The notes: a model not told the origin generated them from the letters alone. A stretch of DNA of 64,000 nt from CAVWCW01 sp963753615 (GCA_963753615.1 CAVWCW010000003.1:372001-436000); one strand, 5' to 3'. Shown: positions 18,932 through 27,953, numbered from the stretch's first letter. Translations and numbers: made by a program.

Positions 18932-20070
18932 TTAGCGCCGCGGAAACAGCAGTTGCCCGCTTCGCTGCAACGCGCCGTCGAGCAGGCGCCGGCGCAGCAG
19001 GCCGCGCTGCAGCTTGCCGTTGGCGGTGCGCGGGATGCTGTGGGGCGCGAGCAGGAGCACACGGCCGGGGCGGAACCCGAAACGCTGGTGGAACGCCTGT
19101 ACGATCTCGCGTTGGCGCGCTTCCAAGGCGCTGGTCCCGGCTGTAGGCCGAAGCTCGGCAAACAGGTGGGCCTGCTCGCCGGCCAGCGCGCTGCGCTCGA
19201 TCCCGATTGCCGCCGAAGCGCGCACCCAGGGTAGGGCGTCCATCAATTCCTCGGCCTCCTGAGGGGCGATATTGCGTCCGCCTTGGACGATGATCTCCTT
19301 GCGCCGACCGCCGCAATACAGGTAACCGTCTGCGTCGAGGTAGCCGAGGTCTCCGGTGCGGATAAAGCCGTCCGGCGCCGGCAGTGCTGGATCAGGGCCG
19401 TGCTGGCGGCTCGATCCAGGGCTAGGGCTAGGATTCGGGAGCGGCCGCCGGCGTGGATAGGCGGCTGGCGCAGGCCCCGGGAGCGGTAGCGGAAGGCGGT
19501 TTCTTCGCCGAGTTGGGCGAGGGCGAAGCGGGCCGCGCCCCAGCGGCCGCGCCAGCCGCGCCAGGCGGGCGGGAACCGGGACTCGGCAGGGGGCAAGGGG
19601 AATTGGGGCGTATGGCGCGATTCCGGGTCCAGGCACAGCTCCAGGAGGCGTGCGGCGAGGGCGGCGCCTGAAGCTGCGTCGACAATGCTGTGTTGCAGGC
19701 ACAGGATCAACTCGCCGTTTCCGGCCGGGTCCGGACCCAGGTAACTGAAGCGGCCAAGTGGACCTGTCGATACCGGGATCGGGCGCGCCAGCTCGGCTTC
19801 GGCAACGGCTTTCCAGGATTCGTCGTCGGTCCGCTCGAGGGTCTCCAGCGCCGGCGCCCTTGCTTGCGTTGAACAGAACCACAGCCCCTGGCGGCGCTCC
19901 TCGACCCGACAGCCCAGCAACGGATATTCGGCGGCCAAGCGGTCGATTGCGCTGGCTACCCGCGCGGCGGTGGGGGCGCCGGCCAGGCGCAACACGACTA
20001 CGACGTTGAAGGGGAACTGGCGGTCGGCTTCGATCTGGGTGGTTTCGAAAATTCCGAGCTTGCGTTCCAC
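18932..20070 (-). pseudogene. Acyltransferase (condensation-like) N-terminal part joined out of frame to an acyl-CoA ligase C-terminal part
   Basis: The GTG at 20070, with SD-like GGGAGG, starts VERKLGIFETTQIEADRQFP. This is a condensation/PapA-like acyltransferase whose HHxxxDG-type motif reads LCLQHSIVDAASG. At about 19380-19390 the similarity changes abruptly, in another frame, to an AMP-forming ligase C-terminal domain: DGFIRTGDLGYLDADGYLY, GRRKEIIVQGGRNIAPQE, and later IPRTANGKLQR with the catalytic Lys. The second half of the acyltransferase and most of the ligase are missing, about 1.5 kb by usual family lengths. It starts 24 bp after the GGDEF-EAL stop. It is either a deletion pseudogene or a collapsed assembly. 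Confidence 0.8.
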
Positions 20071-20093
20071 CGGCTGCCTCCCGGGGGTGGGGC

Positions 20094-22322
20094 TCAATCG
20101 GTTGCCGAGGAGGGCGACTCGGGCGTTTCGCTGGGGCGGCCCAGGTAGTATCCCTGGGCATACTGAAAGCCGGACTTGCGCACCAGCTCCAGCATCTCCC
20201 GATCCTCGATGCCTTCGGCCACCAGCGCATAGCCGACTTTCTCGATCATCTTGGCCAGGCTGAGCACGATATGCCGCTGCGGCAGTTCGCGCAGGCTGTG
20301 CACCAGGCTGATGTCGAACTTGACGATGTCCACCGGCATGCTGGCCAAATAGCGCAGCGAGGAGTAACCGCTGCCGAAGTCGTCCAGGGCGATGGAGAAG
20401 CCCATATGTTGCAAGGTGCTCAAGTTGTCCTGAGCGGCGCCAAGCTGAGTGATCAGGGCGGTTTCGGTGATCTCCACCACGAAGTAGTAGTCCTGCATGT
20501 AGTCGCGGAACGGCCGCAGCCACTCGCAGATCTCCGGCAGCACGATGGTTGGGCCGGAGATATTGATCGAGATGCCGGTCTTCAAAGGCGGCTTTCCGTT
20601 GCCAAGGTCGGTCAGGATTCGGCGCAGGATCGCCCGGTCCAGCTCGGATTCCAACCTGCGCGCCTCCACCAGAGGAAATATCTCGGACGGCGGCAGGAGT
20701 TCGTTATCGGAGACGATACGCACCAAGGATTCATAGTAGCGGACTCGCTCGGCGCCCAGATCCCGGACCGGTTGGTAGAACATGGTCAGCCCTTCGCCGC
20801 TGGCGATCGCTTCGTACACTGCGCTGCTGGCCCAGGCCGAAAACAGACCGCGGGCGTCGGCGTCCAGTTCCGGGGTGAACAGCACCACCTGCCGCCCGCT
20901 TGGGCGCTTGGCGCTGTACATGGAAATGTCGGCCTGCCGCTGCAGCAATAGCAGGTCCGGCGCCTGGCCGGCCTCTTGGCACGCCAGGCCTATGCTGATG
21001 CGTATGGGTTCTTTGACTCCGAGGGGCTCGAAAGGGTGCGCGGCGACCGCCGTTTGGCATGCTTCCGCCAGCCGCAACGCCTGTTCCGGACCGAAGTCGG
21101 CCAGCAGGGTTGCGAACTCGTCGCCGCCCAGGCGGTAAACATGGTGGTGGGAACCGATCACCCGCACGATGGTCTCGGCGACAGCCAGTAGCACCTGGTC
21201 TCCTACCTGGTGTCCGTAGCTGTCGTTGATGGCCTTGAAGTGGTTGATGTCGAACAGGGCGAAGCAGAGCGGAAAATGGAGCGTTGTCGAGAGGTCGCGG
21301 ATGCTTTCCCAGTAGTCCTCCAGGGCCCTCCGGTTGGCCACCCCGGTGAGGGGGTCTCGGTGGGCCAGCGCCCATAGTTCGCGGTTCTTCTCGTCCAGAT
21401 TGATGTGCACCTCATAGAGCTGGGATTGATATTCGTTCAAGGAGCGGCGGATCTTCTCCAACTCTGCCACCGGCAGCTCATGTTTGAGCGGGCGCAGCAG
21501 CACACCGTCGGCGCTATGCTTCAGGCGGTCCAGGTGCTGGCTGATAATGTGCATCGGGCGCGCTACCAGATACACCATAGCGGGGTAAACCAACAGGGTG
21601 ACCAGGCCCAGAACCAACCCCACCTTGAGCAGGGCGGCGGTCATCAACTGCTCCATGGCGGCGGTTTCGGGATTGGCCAGCAACTGGTACTCGAAGGCCG
21701 GAACCATTTCCGAGCCGGCCATACGCTCGGCGCTACCGGACCGGATGCTGAGGGTGTCGGTGTCGATGATGCGAAAGCGGTTGAGGCGGTAGAGCAAGGG
21801 CATAAACGGGGCACGCAGCCCCACAAAGCCGAGCACCCGGTCCGTGGCGGGCTCGGCTACCGGGCGGAAGAACAGCAACTGAGCCTCCGACCCCAGAACC
21901 AGTTGATCGCCCAACGCAGCGGGGTCCAGACTGGCAGGGAGCAGGCCGTCGCCGGGGCTGTCCAGCGCCTCGCCCTCGGGCCCGTAGACGGCGGCGCTGG
22001 TTACGAAATCGGGCAACACGCCGGCGCTCATCATGCGGTGGTTCCGCCAATAGGCGTAGTAGCGGGGCGCGCGCAATTGTTGGCGCACCTCCTGCCAGAC
22101 GGCGAAGCCCGCGGCCATCTTGCCGGCTTCGTCCCGCACCCGCTCCACCGCCCGCTCCAGTTCCCGGTGCGCCTGGCTGAGGTTCGACTGCTCTACGTTC
22201 GCCCGCAGGGTTCGCAGCTCGGCGGCTGTGAGCCAGCCGAAGGCGGCGAACAGCAACAGTGCGGCCGCCGCGAACAGGATCGAGTACTGCAGGATCGACA
22301 GGGGGTTGCGCGGTGGGGGCAT
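20094..22322 (-). CDS. CHASE4-like sensor GGDEF-EAL cyclic-di-GMP protein
   Basis: 742 residues. N-terminal helix (about 11-32), then a periplasmic CHASE4-like domain (WQEVRQQL, YAYWRNHRM, PDFVTSAAVYG) and a second helix at about 230-255. The GGDEF domain is at about 330-480 with the active motif RLGGDEF near 395. The EAL domain is at about 490-735. Its EAL motif reads ESL, with catalytic residues retained in SINISGP, VEITETALI, ALDDFGSGYSSL and AEGIED. Both cyclase and phosphodiesterase activities are possible; the net activity is not predictable. It stands directly upstream of the broken acyltransferase/ligase locus. Confidence 0.93.
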   Translation of the reverse strand: MPPPRNPLSILQYSILFAAAALLLFAAFGWLTAAELRTLRANVEQSNLSQAHRELERAVERVRDEAGKMAAGFAVWQEVRQQLRAPRYYAYWRNHRMMSAGVLPDFVTSAAVYGPEGEALDSPGDGLLPASLDPAALGDQLVLGSEAQLLFFRPVAEPATDRVLGFVGLRAPFMPLLYRLNRFRIIDTDTLSIRSGSAERMAGSEMVPAFEYQLLANPETAAMEQLMTAALLKVGLVLGLVTLLVYPAMVYLVARPMHIISQHLDRLKHSADGVLLRPLKHELPVAELEKIRRSLNEYQSQLYEVHINLDEKNRELWALAHRDPLTGVANRRALEDYWESIRDLSTTLHFPLCFALFDINHFKAINDSYGHQVGDQVLLAVAETIVRVIGSHHHVYRLGGDEFATLLADFGPEQALRLAEACQTAVAAHPFEPLGVKEPIRISIGLACQEAGQAPDLLLLQRQADISMYSAKRPSGRQVVLFTPELDADARGLFSAWASSAVYEAIASGEGLTMFYQPVRDLGAERVRYYESLVRIVSDNELLPPSEIFPLVEARRLESELDRAILRRILTDLGNGKPPLKTGISINISGPTIVLPEICEWLRPFRDYMQDYYFVVEITETALITQLGAAQDNLSTLQHMGFSIALDDFGSGYSSLRYLASMPVDIVKFDISLVHSLRELPQRHIVLSLAKMIEKVGYALVAEGIEDREMLELVRKSGFQYAQGYYLGRPSETPESPSSATD

Positions 22323-22341
22323 GGATGCGCCTGGGGTGACC

Positions 22342-23280
22342 TCAACCGGAGGTTGCCTTCAGCAGCTGCTCGACTTCATCGAGCAACTCGAATTCGTACT
22401 GCCGATCGAAGAAATGGCTGGCCCCCGGGATCATGTGCAACTCGATATCGGAGCTGGTCAGATCGTCCAGCCACTCGTTGTCCATGCGCGCGTCCTCGTC
22501 GCCCAGGATCACGGCCAGCGGCACCTGGATCTGGTTCAGGGTCTCGCTCACCCGCTGGCGGTTCCAGTCGAAGTAGGATAGGTAGTCGGCGGGCGTTGCC
22601 ACATAGCTGCGGCAGTAGGCCAGGGCGTAAGGTTGCGGGTCGGTCGCGCCGGCGGCCAGGGCGGCAGCCGCCCGGGCGCCGTCCTCCGGGGTTTCGTAGG
22701 AGAACTCGTTGCGGATCCCGAAATGGGCCATGGTGACCAGAATGGCGCGCTTTACCGGAGGGGAGGGGCGGCCGCTCAGGTACGCCAGCAACGTAAGGCT
22801 GCCGGCACTATGGCCAATCAGGATCGGCGCGCGGTCGTAGCGCATTCGGAGCCATTCGACCCAGTGTCCGATCTCTTCGGCATCCTGCTCCATGGAGTGG
22901 GCATGGAGGGCTTCGCAGGCAAGGCTGGCGTCACGCCGGTCGATGCCCAGGGAAAGGGTTGGGGTGAGCACCGGGTAGCCCAACTCCGCCAGGGAATCCG
23001 CCAGCTGGCGGATGGTGGGAAAATGGTGGGTCTGGAGGAAGCCGTGCAGGAGCAGAACCGGCGGTAGATCGGGCTTCCCGGCGGCGAATTCGGCATTCAG
23101 GGTGAGGCCCGGCGGGCCGGTCAACGCCAAAGTTTCCGCTTGCAGCGGTAGTGCGCTCAGGGCCAGCCACGGCAACAGCCCCAGGTGGAACAGCCAGCGG
23201 CCGAACTTGGAGCTACGCAGCACGGGCGTTCCCCGCCTGCCTTTCCGCTGGTGACGCGCAGCCGCTAGATGCGTGAGCAT
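22342..23280 (-). CDS. Secreted alpha/beta hydrolase
   Basis: 312 residues. The hydrophobic segment FHLGLLPWLALSALPLQAETL (about 31-51) looks like a signal peptide. If translation starts at the GTG at 23223 (VLRSSKFGRW), it becomes a canonical one; the ATG at 23280 has a weak AGGA upstream. The oxyanion region is VLLLHGFLQTHHF, the nucleophile elbow is LIGHSAGSLTL, and the acid and His are near VILGDEDARM and IPGASHFFDR. The substrate is unknown. It lies 20 bp upstream of the GGDEF-EAL gene on the same strand, so the two are probably co-transcribed. Confidence 0.8.
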   Translation of the reverse strand: MLTHLAAARHQRKGRRGTPVLRSSKFGRWLFHLGLLPWLALSALPLQAETLALTGPPGLTLNAEFAAGKPDLPPVLLLHGFLQTHHFPTIRQLADSLAELGYPVLTPTLSLGIDRRDASLACEALHAHSMEQDAEEIGHWVEWLRMRYDRAPILIGHSAGSLTLLAYLSGRPSPPVKRAILVTMAHFGIRNEFSYETPEDGARAAAALAAGATDPQPYALAYCRSYVATPADYLSYFDWNRQRVSETLNQIQVPLAVILGDEDARMDNEWLDDLTSSDIELHMIPGASHFFDRQYEFELLDEVEQLLKATSG

Positions 23281-23427
23281 GGAGGACGTCCTGCGTCGGC
23301 TCCTTCGAGAATCCTGACTGGCCCGGGCCGCTCGCTCCCGAGACGCTGTTCAGTCCGGATTCCGTGTTCTTTGATACAACCCAAATTTAGCCCACCGGGC
23401 GCTCGCTGACTATCGATCAGGGCGAGA

Positions 23428-24240
23428 TCAGGGTCGGAGAGTTCGCAGCTCGAACCGGTCTCCGAGCCAACCGCTGACGATCTGCTGCAACCGTCCCTCG
23501 GCGACCCATCGGGCAAGAATGGCGTTGACCTGGTCCTGAAATTCGTAATCACCCTTACGTATCCCCCAGGCCAGGTATTCCGTCTGTGAGTTCAGGGGGG
23601 CCTCGCTGAGATCGGCCTCGTTCTCTGAGGCCAGCCAGATGGCGGTGGCGGAATCGACAATGAACAGGTCCACCGTTTTGCGCTTGAGTTCGAATGGCGC
23701 GGTGTCCGGATTCAAAATCGGGGTAATACGCTCGGGGCCGAAGCGTTGGCGTGCGAATACGTCTGCCACCGTCCCCGTTTGCACCCCCACCTTGCTGGTA
23801 GGGGGAATCGATCGGCCGGCGGCGCGAAGGCGCAGGTAATCTTCGGTGCGCATCAGCGCCGATAGGCCCTCCCCCAGGTAGGGGTCGCTGAAGTCTATGC
23901 GCACGCGGCGGGCGTCGGTGGCGGTCATCGACGACATGATGATATCCGTCTTGCCCTGCAGCAGCGCCGGGATCTGGGCGTCCCAGGACAGCTCGACGAA
24001 CTCTACCGGTCGTCCCAATTCGCGGCCGAGGGCATGGGCGAGGTCGACCTCGACGCCCACCAGGCTTTTGCGCAGCTTGAAGACCATGGGCGGGAAAGTG
24101 GGAGTGACCCCAACCCGCAGGGCGTTTGATTGCTCCGCTGGCTGACCGACGCGCTGTGGGTTGGCCGCGCATGCGGCCAGCAGGGCGCTGAACAGCAGGA
24201 AGGAGAACAGGACGAGGGCGGTCTTTGTTATGTTTCTCAT
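23428..24240 (-). CDS. Extracellular solute-binding lipoprotein, family 3
   Basis: 270 residues. The lipoprotein signal peptide ends in the lipobox LAAC (Cys at 24). The mature part is a two-lobe periplasmic binding fold: LRVGVTPTFPPMVFK, LVGVEVDLAHALGRELG, QGKTDIIMSSMTATDAR, VGVQTGTVADVF and ELKRKTVDLFIVDSATAIWLA, the last with the ligand Asp. These proteins usually bind amino acids. No ABC permease or ATPase gene is next to it, so it may serve a distant transporter or act as a sensor component. Confidence 0.9.
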   Translation of the reverse strand: MRNITKTALVLFSFLLFSALLAACAANPQRVGQPAEQSNALRVGVTPTFPPMVFKLRKSLVGVEVDLAHALGRELGRPVEFVELSWDAQIPALLQGKTDIIMSSMTATDARRVRIDFSDPYLGEGLSALMRTEDYLRLRAAGRSIPPTSKVGVQTGTVADVFARQRFGPERITPILNPDTAPFELKRKTVDLFIVDSATAIWLASENEADLSEAPLNSQTEYLAWGIRKGDYEFQDQVNAILARWVAEGRLQQIVSGWLGDRFELRTLRP

Positions 24241-24457
24241 CGCACTGAGTGGTTCTGGGCGCTGGGGATGGGCCGCCCGCGGGCGGTGCAGGGTCAGAGT
24301 CTACTCCAGTTGGGGCCGGTAGCGCGAGTATCAGGCCACGGGGGTGTATCGACCCTGCTCGACACTGCGGGCAATGAGCCGAGGCAACGAGTCTTAGCGT
24401 TGCGGCGCCCCGGGCGACAATGCGGTGCACCGCTTCGCCCGGGAGTGCCGCCCGCGT

Positions 24458-24841
24458 TTATTGGATCTGAGGCGGGGGGGCCGGCTGTTGTTGCTGCGAG
24501 GGCGCGCCGCCGTAGCCATAGCCGGGGGCGCCGTAGCCGTAGCCGGGAGCGCCGTAACCATAGCCATAGCCCGGGCCGCCGTAGCCGTATCCCGGGCCGC
24601 CGTAGCCGTATCCCGGACCGCCGTAGCCGTATCCCGGACCGCCGTAGCCGTAGGGGCCGCCGTAGCCATAGCCGCGGTCGTAGTAGTCGTCGTCGTAGCG
24701 GTCGTTGCCGCCCATCCACTTCGAGGGGTTCATCATATTCATCGGGCTGAATCCCGAGGCCAGGCCGGCCGGGGCATAGGCGAAACTTGCACAGGCCAAG
24801 GTCAGCAGGGTCGTGGATGTGGCGAAAATCTTTTTAGTCAT
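24458..24841 (-). CDS. Secreted Gly-Tyr-Pro repeat protein
   Basis: 127 residues. Signal peptide MTKKIFATSTTLLTLACASF through about residue 28, then an acidic/aromatic linker (NDRYDDDYYDRG, about 47-57). A repeat region at about 57-113 is built on YGYGGPG/YGYGAPG, and the tail is Gln/Pro-rich (SQQQQPAPPP). An SD-like GAGGA lies upstream of the ATG. Low-complexity Gly-Tyr proteins are found among surface, adhesive or condensate-forming proteins. I do not recognise a family, and any role is inference. Confidence 0.7.
   Translation of the reverse strand: MTKKIFATSTTLLTLACASFAYAPAGLASGFSPMNMMNPSKWMGGNDRYDDDYYDRGYGYGGPYGYGGPGYGYGGPGYGYGGPGYGYGGPGYGYGYGAPGYGYGAPGYGYGGAPSQQQQPAPPPQIQ
24503..24673 (-). 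repeat. In-frame 21-bp tandem repeats encoding YGYGGPG/YGYGAPG
   Basis: About eight imperfect copies of a 21-bp unit (on the plus strand, GCCGTATCCCGGGCCGCCGTA and variants), including four near-identical copies in a row. Because 21 is a multiple of three, copy-number change would keep the frame, so length variation between strains is likely. Confidence 0.85.
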
Positions 24842-25345
24842 TAACGAAGTATCCTCTGGTTAACGAATGGTCGCGCAGGAGCGGTGGAACGGACCTGCAT
24901 CTTCTCGCATGTTTACCGCCCGTGCGCAACTCCCCGCATTCAGTGGCGATTGGGTGTGTCGGTGAAACACCGGGCCGGGGGCTGGTTCCCAACGGCGACG
25001 GGCGGGCCCGACGCATTGGTGGGTGCAGCGGCTTGCTTGCCTGGCGTTCCCGCTCGGGCCGCCAAGCACAGGAAAAGATTGTCTCACATGCCAAGTATAG
25101 ATGCTTGTTTTCTATTCGTTAGTCTGCGTCCGACCCGGGTTTGCCGCGGTCGTTCCGGGGACGCTCGGGCGGCGCTTTCGAGCCCGATTAAGGAGCGGTT
25201 CGGATGATCCGCCATCTGTGTGCGGCGCCAGGGCGACGGCAGACCTCGCAATTTCCGTAGCGGCTGGACCGAATGCAAGTCGAGTCGACTGCGAGGACAG
25301 AAGCCGGGACTCGTTTTGGCGTCATCACGAGCCGGGCCAGGACCC

Positions 25346-25640
25346 TTGAACCTAGAATCCTCAGTTGACCGCTTCGAGCGATACGCAGGTAGTTGGTTTA
25401 CCAACAGAAACGCGCTTTGTTCAGTTTCACTCACTGGGTGAACGCCGCTACGACCTCCAGTGCACGCCTCCCACGGCGCCTGGCTGCGTTATAACTCGTT
25501 GCAATAGATCGACTATTCCGCCTCGTCATGCCTCGGCTTTGGCTTCCTGCGTCGCTCTACCTCCTGCATCCATGCAGTCGTTGCCAGACACCACGCGAGA
25601 CGCACCCTGAAGCCCGTCCAACTGAGGATTCTAGGTTGAA
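25346..25640. mobile_element. Non-coding element bounded by 22-bp inverted repeats (MITE-like)
   Basis: The left end 25346-25367 (TTGAACCTAGAATCCTCAGT...) and right end 25619-25640 are inverted copies with one mismatch; the inner 17 bp (CCTAGAATCCTCAGTTG / CAACTGAGGATTCTAGG) are perfect. About 295 bp in total, with no coding frame of note. No target-site duplication is evident. Part of the interior resembles a second site at 27929-27953. The structure fits a miniature transposable or palindromic element. Confidence 0.65.
25495..25519 (-). repeat. Dispersed repeat motif, copy 1
   Basis: On the minus strand it reads GGAATAGTCGATCTATTGCA followed by ACGAG. It matches GCAATAGTTAATCTATTCCA followed by AGGAG at 27929-27953 at most positions, and both are followed by a CAGCC-containing GC-rich stretch. 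It lies inside the inverted-repeat element. Confidence 0.5.
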
Positions 25641-25785
25641 TGCGGGCCACGGTGGCGATTCCCTCCTTTGCTCTGTCTGGAAGCACCGCCGGGCATCGGC
25701 CACGGAACCCTAGCCTATCCGAGTGATATATGGATTCTAAATACCACATTTTCCTGTAATTAAATGATTTATGTGAAGCAAAGCA

Positions 25786-26571
25786 TCATTTTGTGCCGGA
25801 GGCCTTTGACGGGCTAGGTTCGAACACGGCCAGGGGCTCTCCCGAACCGGACATCAACTCCAGCCGCCCGGCCGAGATGCGGAACTCGGCACTCTTGGCC
25901 AGCGCCCCGAGCACCGCTCCTTCCAGGTCCATGGCGTCCATGCAGTACATGCGAGTGCTGGCAATTTGCTCGAAGCTCAGGCCGGTCTCGCCGCTGCGCC
26001 GGTAGCCGCCGAAGAAGCGATTGCAGCCAGCGTGGCCCAGCACCTGGAGCCGGTCGGGCTCCAGCCGCAGGCGCGGGTTGCGGGCGCGTTCGGCGGGGGT
26101 CAGGGGCCGGCCTTCGATTGCCACCAGCCGCCATTCGGTGTCCTCCAGCGGGGGTGCCGCTTTCCGGTCTCCGCAGGCCGCGCCGCGCCATACTGAGTCG
26201 AAACGATCTACCACTACTGCCTCCTCACTGCCTTGCGCATCGGATTGCGGCTGCTGTTCCAGGTGCCCGGCAAAGTCTACGGTCAGCCAGTCCCCGGGCT
26301 CGCCGCGATGCTCGAGATAGGCACGCTCCAGGGCCGGACTGTCGCCGCTCTGGGTCACGGGGTAGCTGCGGCCGCTGGCGCAATCGGTGAAGCGGGCGCT
26401 ATCGGCCATATAGCGGTATTGGCCGCGCATCGGACGGGTCGCAGGTTCCAGAACCGCGAGCCGGATCTCCGCCGTCTCCGACGCCCCGCTCAGAGGCGAC
26501 GGGCCCACTGCGGCACCGGTTGGCAGGCAGGACAGAACCAAAGCGAGGGCGGCGAACAGTCGTTTGCACAT
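25786..26571 (-). CDS. META (HslJ-like) domain protein with signal peptide
   Basis: 261 residues. Signal peptide MCKRLFAALALVLSCLPTGA; the Cys is not in a strict lipobox. A middle region (about 35-140) resembles the N-terminal part of NlpE/YbaY-type envelope proteins (RGQYRYMADSARFTDCASGR). The C-terminal META domain (about 145-250) shows DTEWRLVAIEGRPL, then LGHAGCNRFFGGYRRSG, FEQIASTRMYCMDAM and LEGAVLGAL. HslJ-type domains are envelope stress or heat-shock linked. The gene starts 11 bp after the stop of the upstream gene, behind a GAGG, so it is operonic with it. Confidence 0.85.
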   Translation of the reverse strand: MCKRLFAALALVLSCLPTGAAVGPSPLSGASETAEIRLAVLEPATRPMRGQYRYMADSARFTDCASGRSYPVTQSGDSPALERAYLEHRGEPGDWLTVDFAGHLEQQPQSDAQGSEEAVVVDRFDSVWRGAACGDRKAAPPLEDTEWRLVAIEGRPLTPAERARNPRLRLEPDRLQVLGHAGCNRFFGGYRRSGETGLSFEQIASTRMYCMDAMDLEGAVLGALAKSAEFRISAGRLELMSGSGEPLAVFEPSPSKASGTK

Positions 26572-26582
26572 TCGCGACCGCC

Positions 26583-27764
26583 TCAGGCGCGGGGGACGAA
26601 GCGGCCCTGGGGCCAGCAGGGCCCGGCGATGGGCTCGCCGATATTCGCCGCGACCAGTCGCTCGCGTGCCTCCAACAGGCGCCCGACCAAGGCGGGTTCT
26701 ACCTCCGCGTAGGCTACGTCGTCGAGCTTTCGCTCGACCACGATACCCAGCAGTTCTGTAATGGCGTTGCCAACCGAGTTCTGGGAGATAGTGACGATCA
26801 GGCGCCCGGAATCGTCGCGGTAGAACAACTGCTTGTAGGCCGGACGCCAGCGGATCTCGTTGGCGAACTGGGGATCTTGGATGACCTGCTCGCGCAGATC
26901 CCTAGCCACCCGCAGGAAGCGGTTGCTGCCGTAGAGCACGTCGCCGATCTGATTCGGGAAATTGGCCTCGGACGGCACCCGCGGTTCGCCGCTGGAGACC
27001 AGGGAGAAGAAGCTGCGGTAGAAGTCGAGAAAGCCCCGAAGCACCTGCTCGTATTCGTGCCAAAAGTACTGGTCCCCCAGGCGCTCGGCGCCCCCCAGAA
27101 CCTCCCAACTAGGAAGGCCCTGGGGGTAGCCGGTGAGGTGGAAGCAGGAATCGGCGCTGGAGATGGGGCGCAGGATCTGCAGGTCCAGCACCTCCAGAAA
27201 CTCGTGGTAGATCTCGTTCAGGTGGCGCAGGAACAGGCTGTGGTGGCCGCTGTCGGTGAGGTTCGGGTTGTCCGGGTCGGCGGCCTTGGCCTGCGCCAGC
27301 TGTTCCATTGGGAACACCATGAAATGGTTGTGGATCATGCGGATGCTGGGTACACCGGATTTGTTCATGGGCCAGGTGGAGTCCAGGCTGGCTTCGCCGC
27401 ACAACACCAGATGGCGGTCCGGATCGGGATAGGTCTCCAGCAGGTAGTTGAACAGGATCTGGGTCATGCGGTTCCAGACCTTCTTCTGGCGCCGGCTCAT
27501 CTGGTCGCGGCGCACCGGGCGACCCAGGGGGTCGAGGATCCGGCGCGACGTATCGAGAATGATGGAGGTGTCGAACTCGGTGCTGTGGCCGATCAGCTTG
27601 CGGTACATCAGCAGGTCTTCAGGCGTGCGGAACAGGCCGTTTTCTTCCGCGAGGTTCTTGAGGTTGGCCGGGCTGTTGAAAAACTCCACCGGAGTCATGC
27701 CCTCAGGAATGCTGAGGCTCATGCTGGGGCGGGGGGTGAGGATCTGGCGTGGGGCTGGGCTCAT
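26583..27764 (-). CDS. Conserved-looking protein of unknown function
   Basis: 393 residues from the ATG at 27764 (MSPAPRQILTPRP). The open frame continues upstream to 27932, but those 56 codons look non-coding. It has no signal peptide or membrane segment. Notable motifs are HSTEFDTSIILDTSRRILDP, LVLCGEASLDSTWPMNKSG, SIRMIHNHFMVFPMEQLA, GHHSLFLRHLNEIYHEFL and a C-terminal LIVTISQNSVGNAITELLG. The His/Asn-rich RMIHNHFMVFP stretch could be catalytic or metal-binding. I cannot assign a family. It forms an operon with the META-domain gene downstream. Confidence 0.75.
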   Translation of the reverse strand: MSPAPRQILTPRPSMSLSIPEGMTPVEFFNSPANLKNLAEENGLFRTPEDLLMYRKLIGHSTEFDTSIILDTSRRILDPLGRPVRRDQMSRRQKKVWNRMTQILFNYLLETYPDPDRHLVLCGEASLDSTWPMNKSGVPSIRMIHNHFMVFPMEQLAQAKAADPDNPNLTDSGHHSLFLRHLNEIYHEFLEVLDLQILRPISSADSCFHLTGYPQGLPSWEVLGGAERLGDQYFWHEYEQVLRGFLDFYRSFFSLVSSGEPRVPSEANFPNQIGDVLYGSNRFLRVARDLREQVIQDPQFANEIRWRPAYKQLFYRDDSGRLIVTISQNSVGNAITELLGIVVERKLDDVAYAEVEPALVGRLLEARERLVAANIGEPIAGPCWPQGRFVPRA

Positions 27765-27928
27765 ACTGTGCTCGCTTCGGCTGGGGTTCGGCGCGGCCGC
27801 CCGGAGGCGCTCCGGCTCCCCATGATATGCCAAGCGTGCACCGGGCCAAAAGGCCGTTACCCTAGAGCGCGCGGTTGGACGGCGTGGAGGCCGTGCGTGC
27901 GGGGGTGCAGGGCAAGGCGCAACGACGC

Positions 27929-27953
27929 GCAATAGTTAATCTATTCCAAGGAG
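27929..27953 (+). repeat. Dispersed repeat motif, copy 2
   Basis: Second copy of the motif described at 25495-25519, in the opposite orientation. It lies in the gene-free stretch 27765-28098, which otherwise contains only GC-rich palindromic sequence (for example GCCGCCGCAAGCGGGCC) and no supported gene. Confidence 0.5.

Larger units (their letters stand above)
24842..25785. other. Long intergenic region upstream of the Gly-Tyr gene
   Basis: About 940 bp without a supported gene, between two minus-strand genes. It contains the inverted-repeat element at 25346-25640. The 24842-25090 part should hold the promoter of the Gly-Tyr gene, but no confident -35/-10 was seen. The last 80 bp before the META gene are AT-rich (ATTTTCCTGTAATTAAATGA), unlike the surrounding GC-rich DNA. 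Confidence 0.5.

Noticed and set aside
24503..24673. CRISPR-like array
   Set aside because: Repeats are contiguous 21-bp coding units without spacers.
24130..24750. Arg/Ser-rich plus-strand frame opposite the Gly-Tyr repeat gene
   Set aside because: It is the complement of the tandem repeats; signal peptide and SD support the minus strand only.
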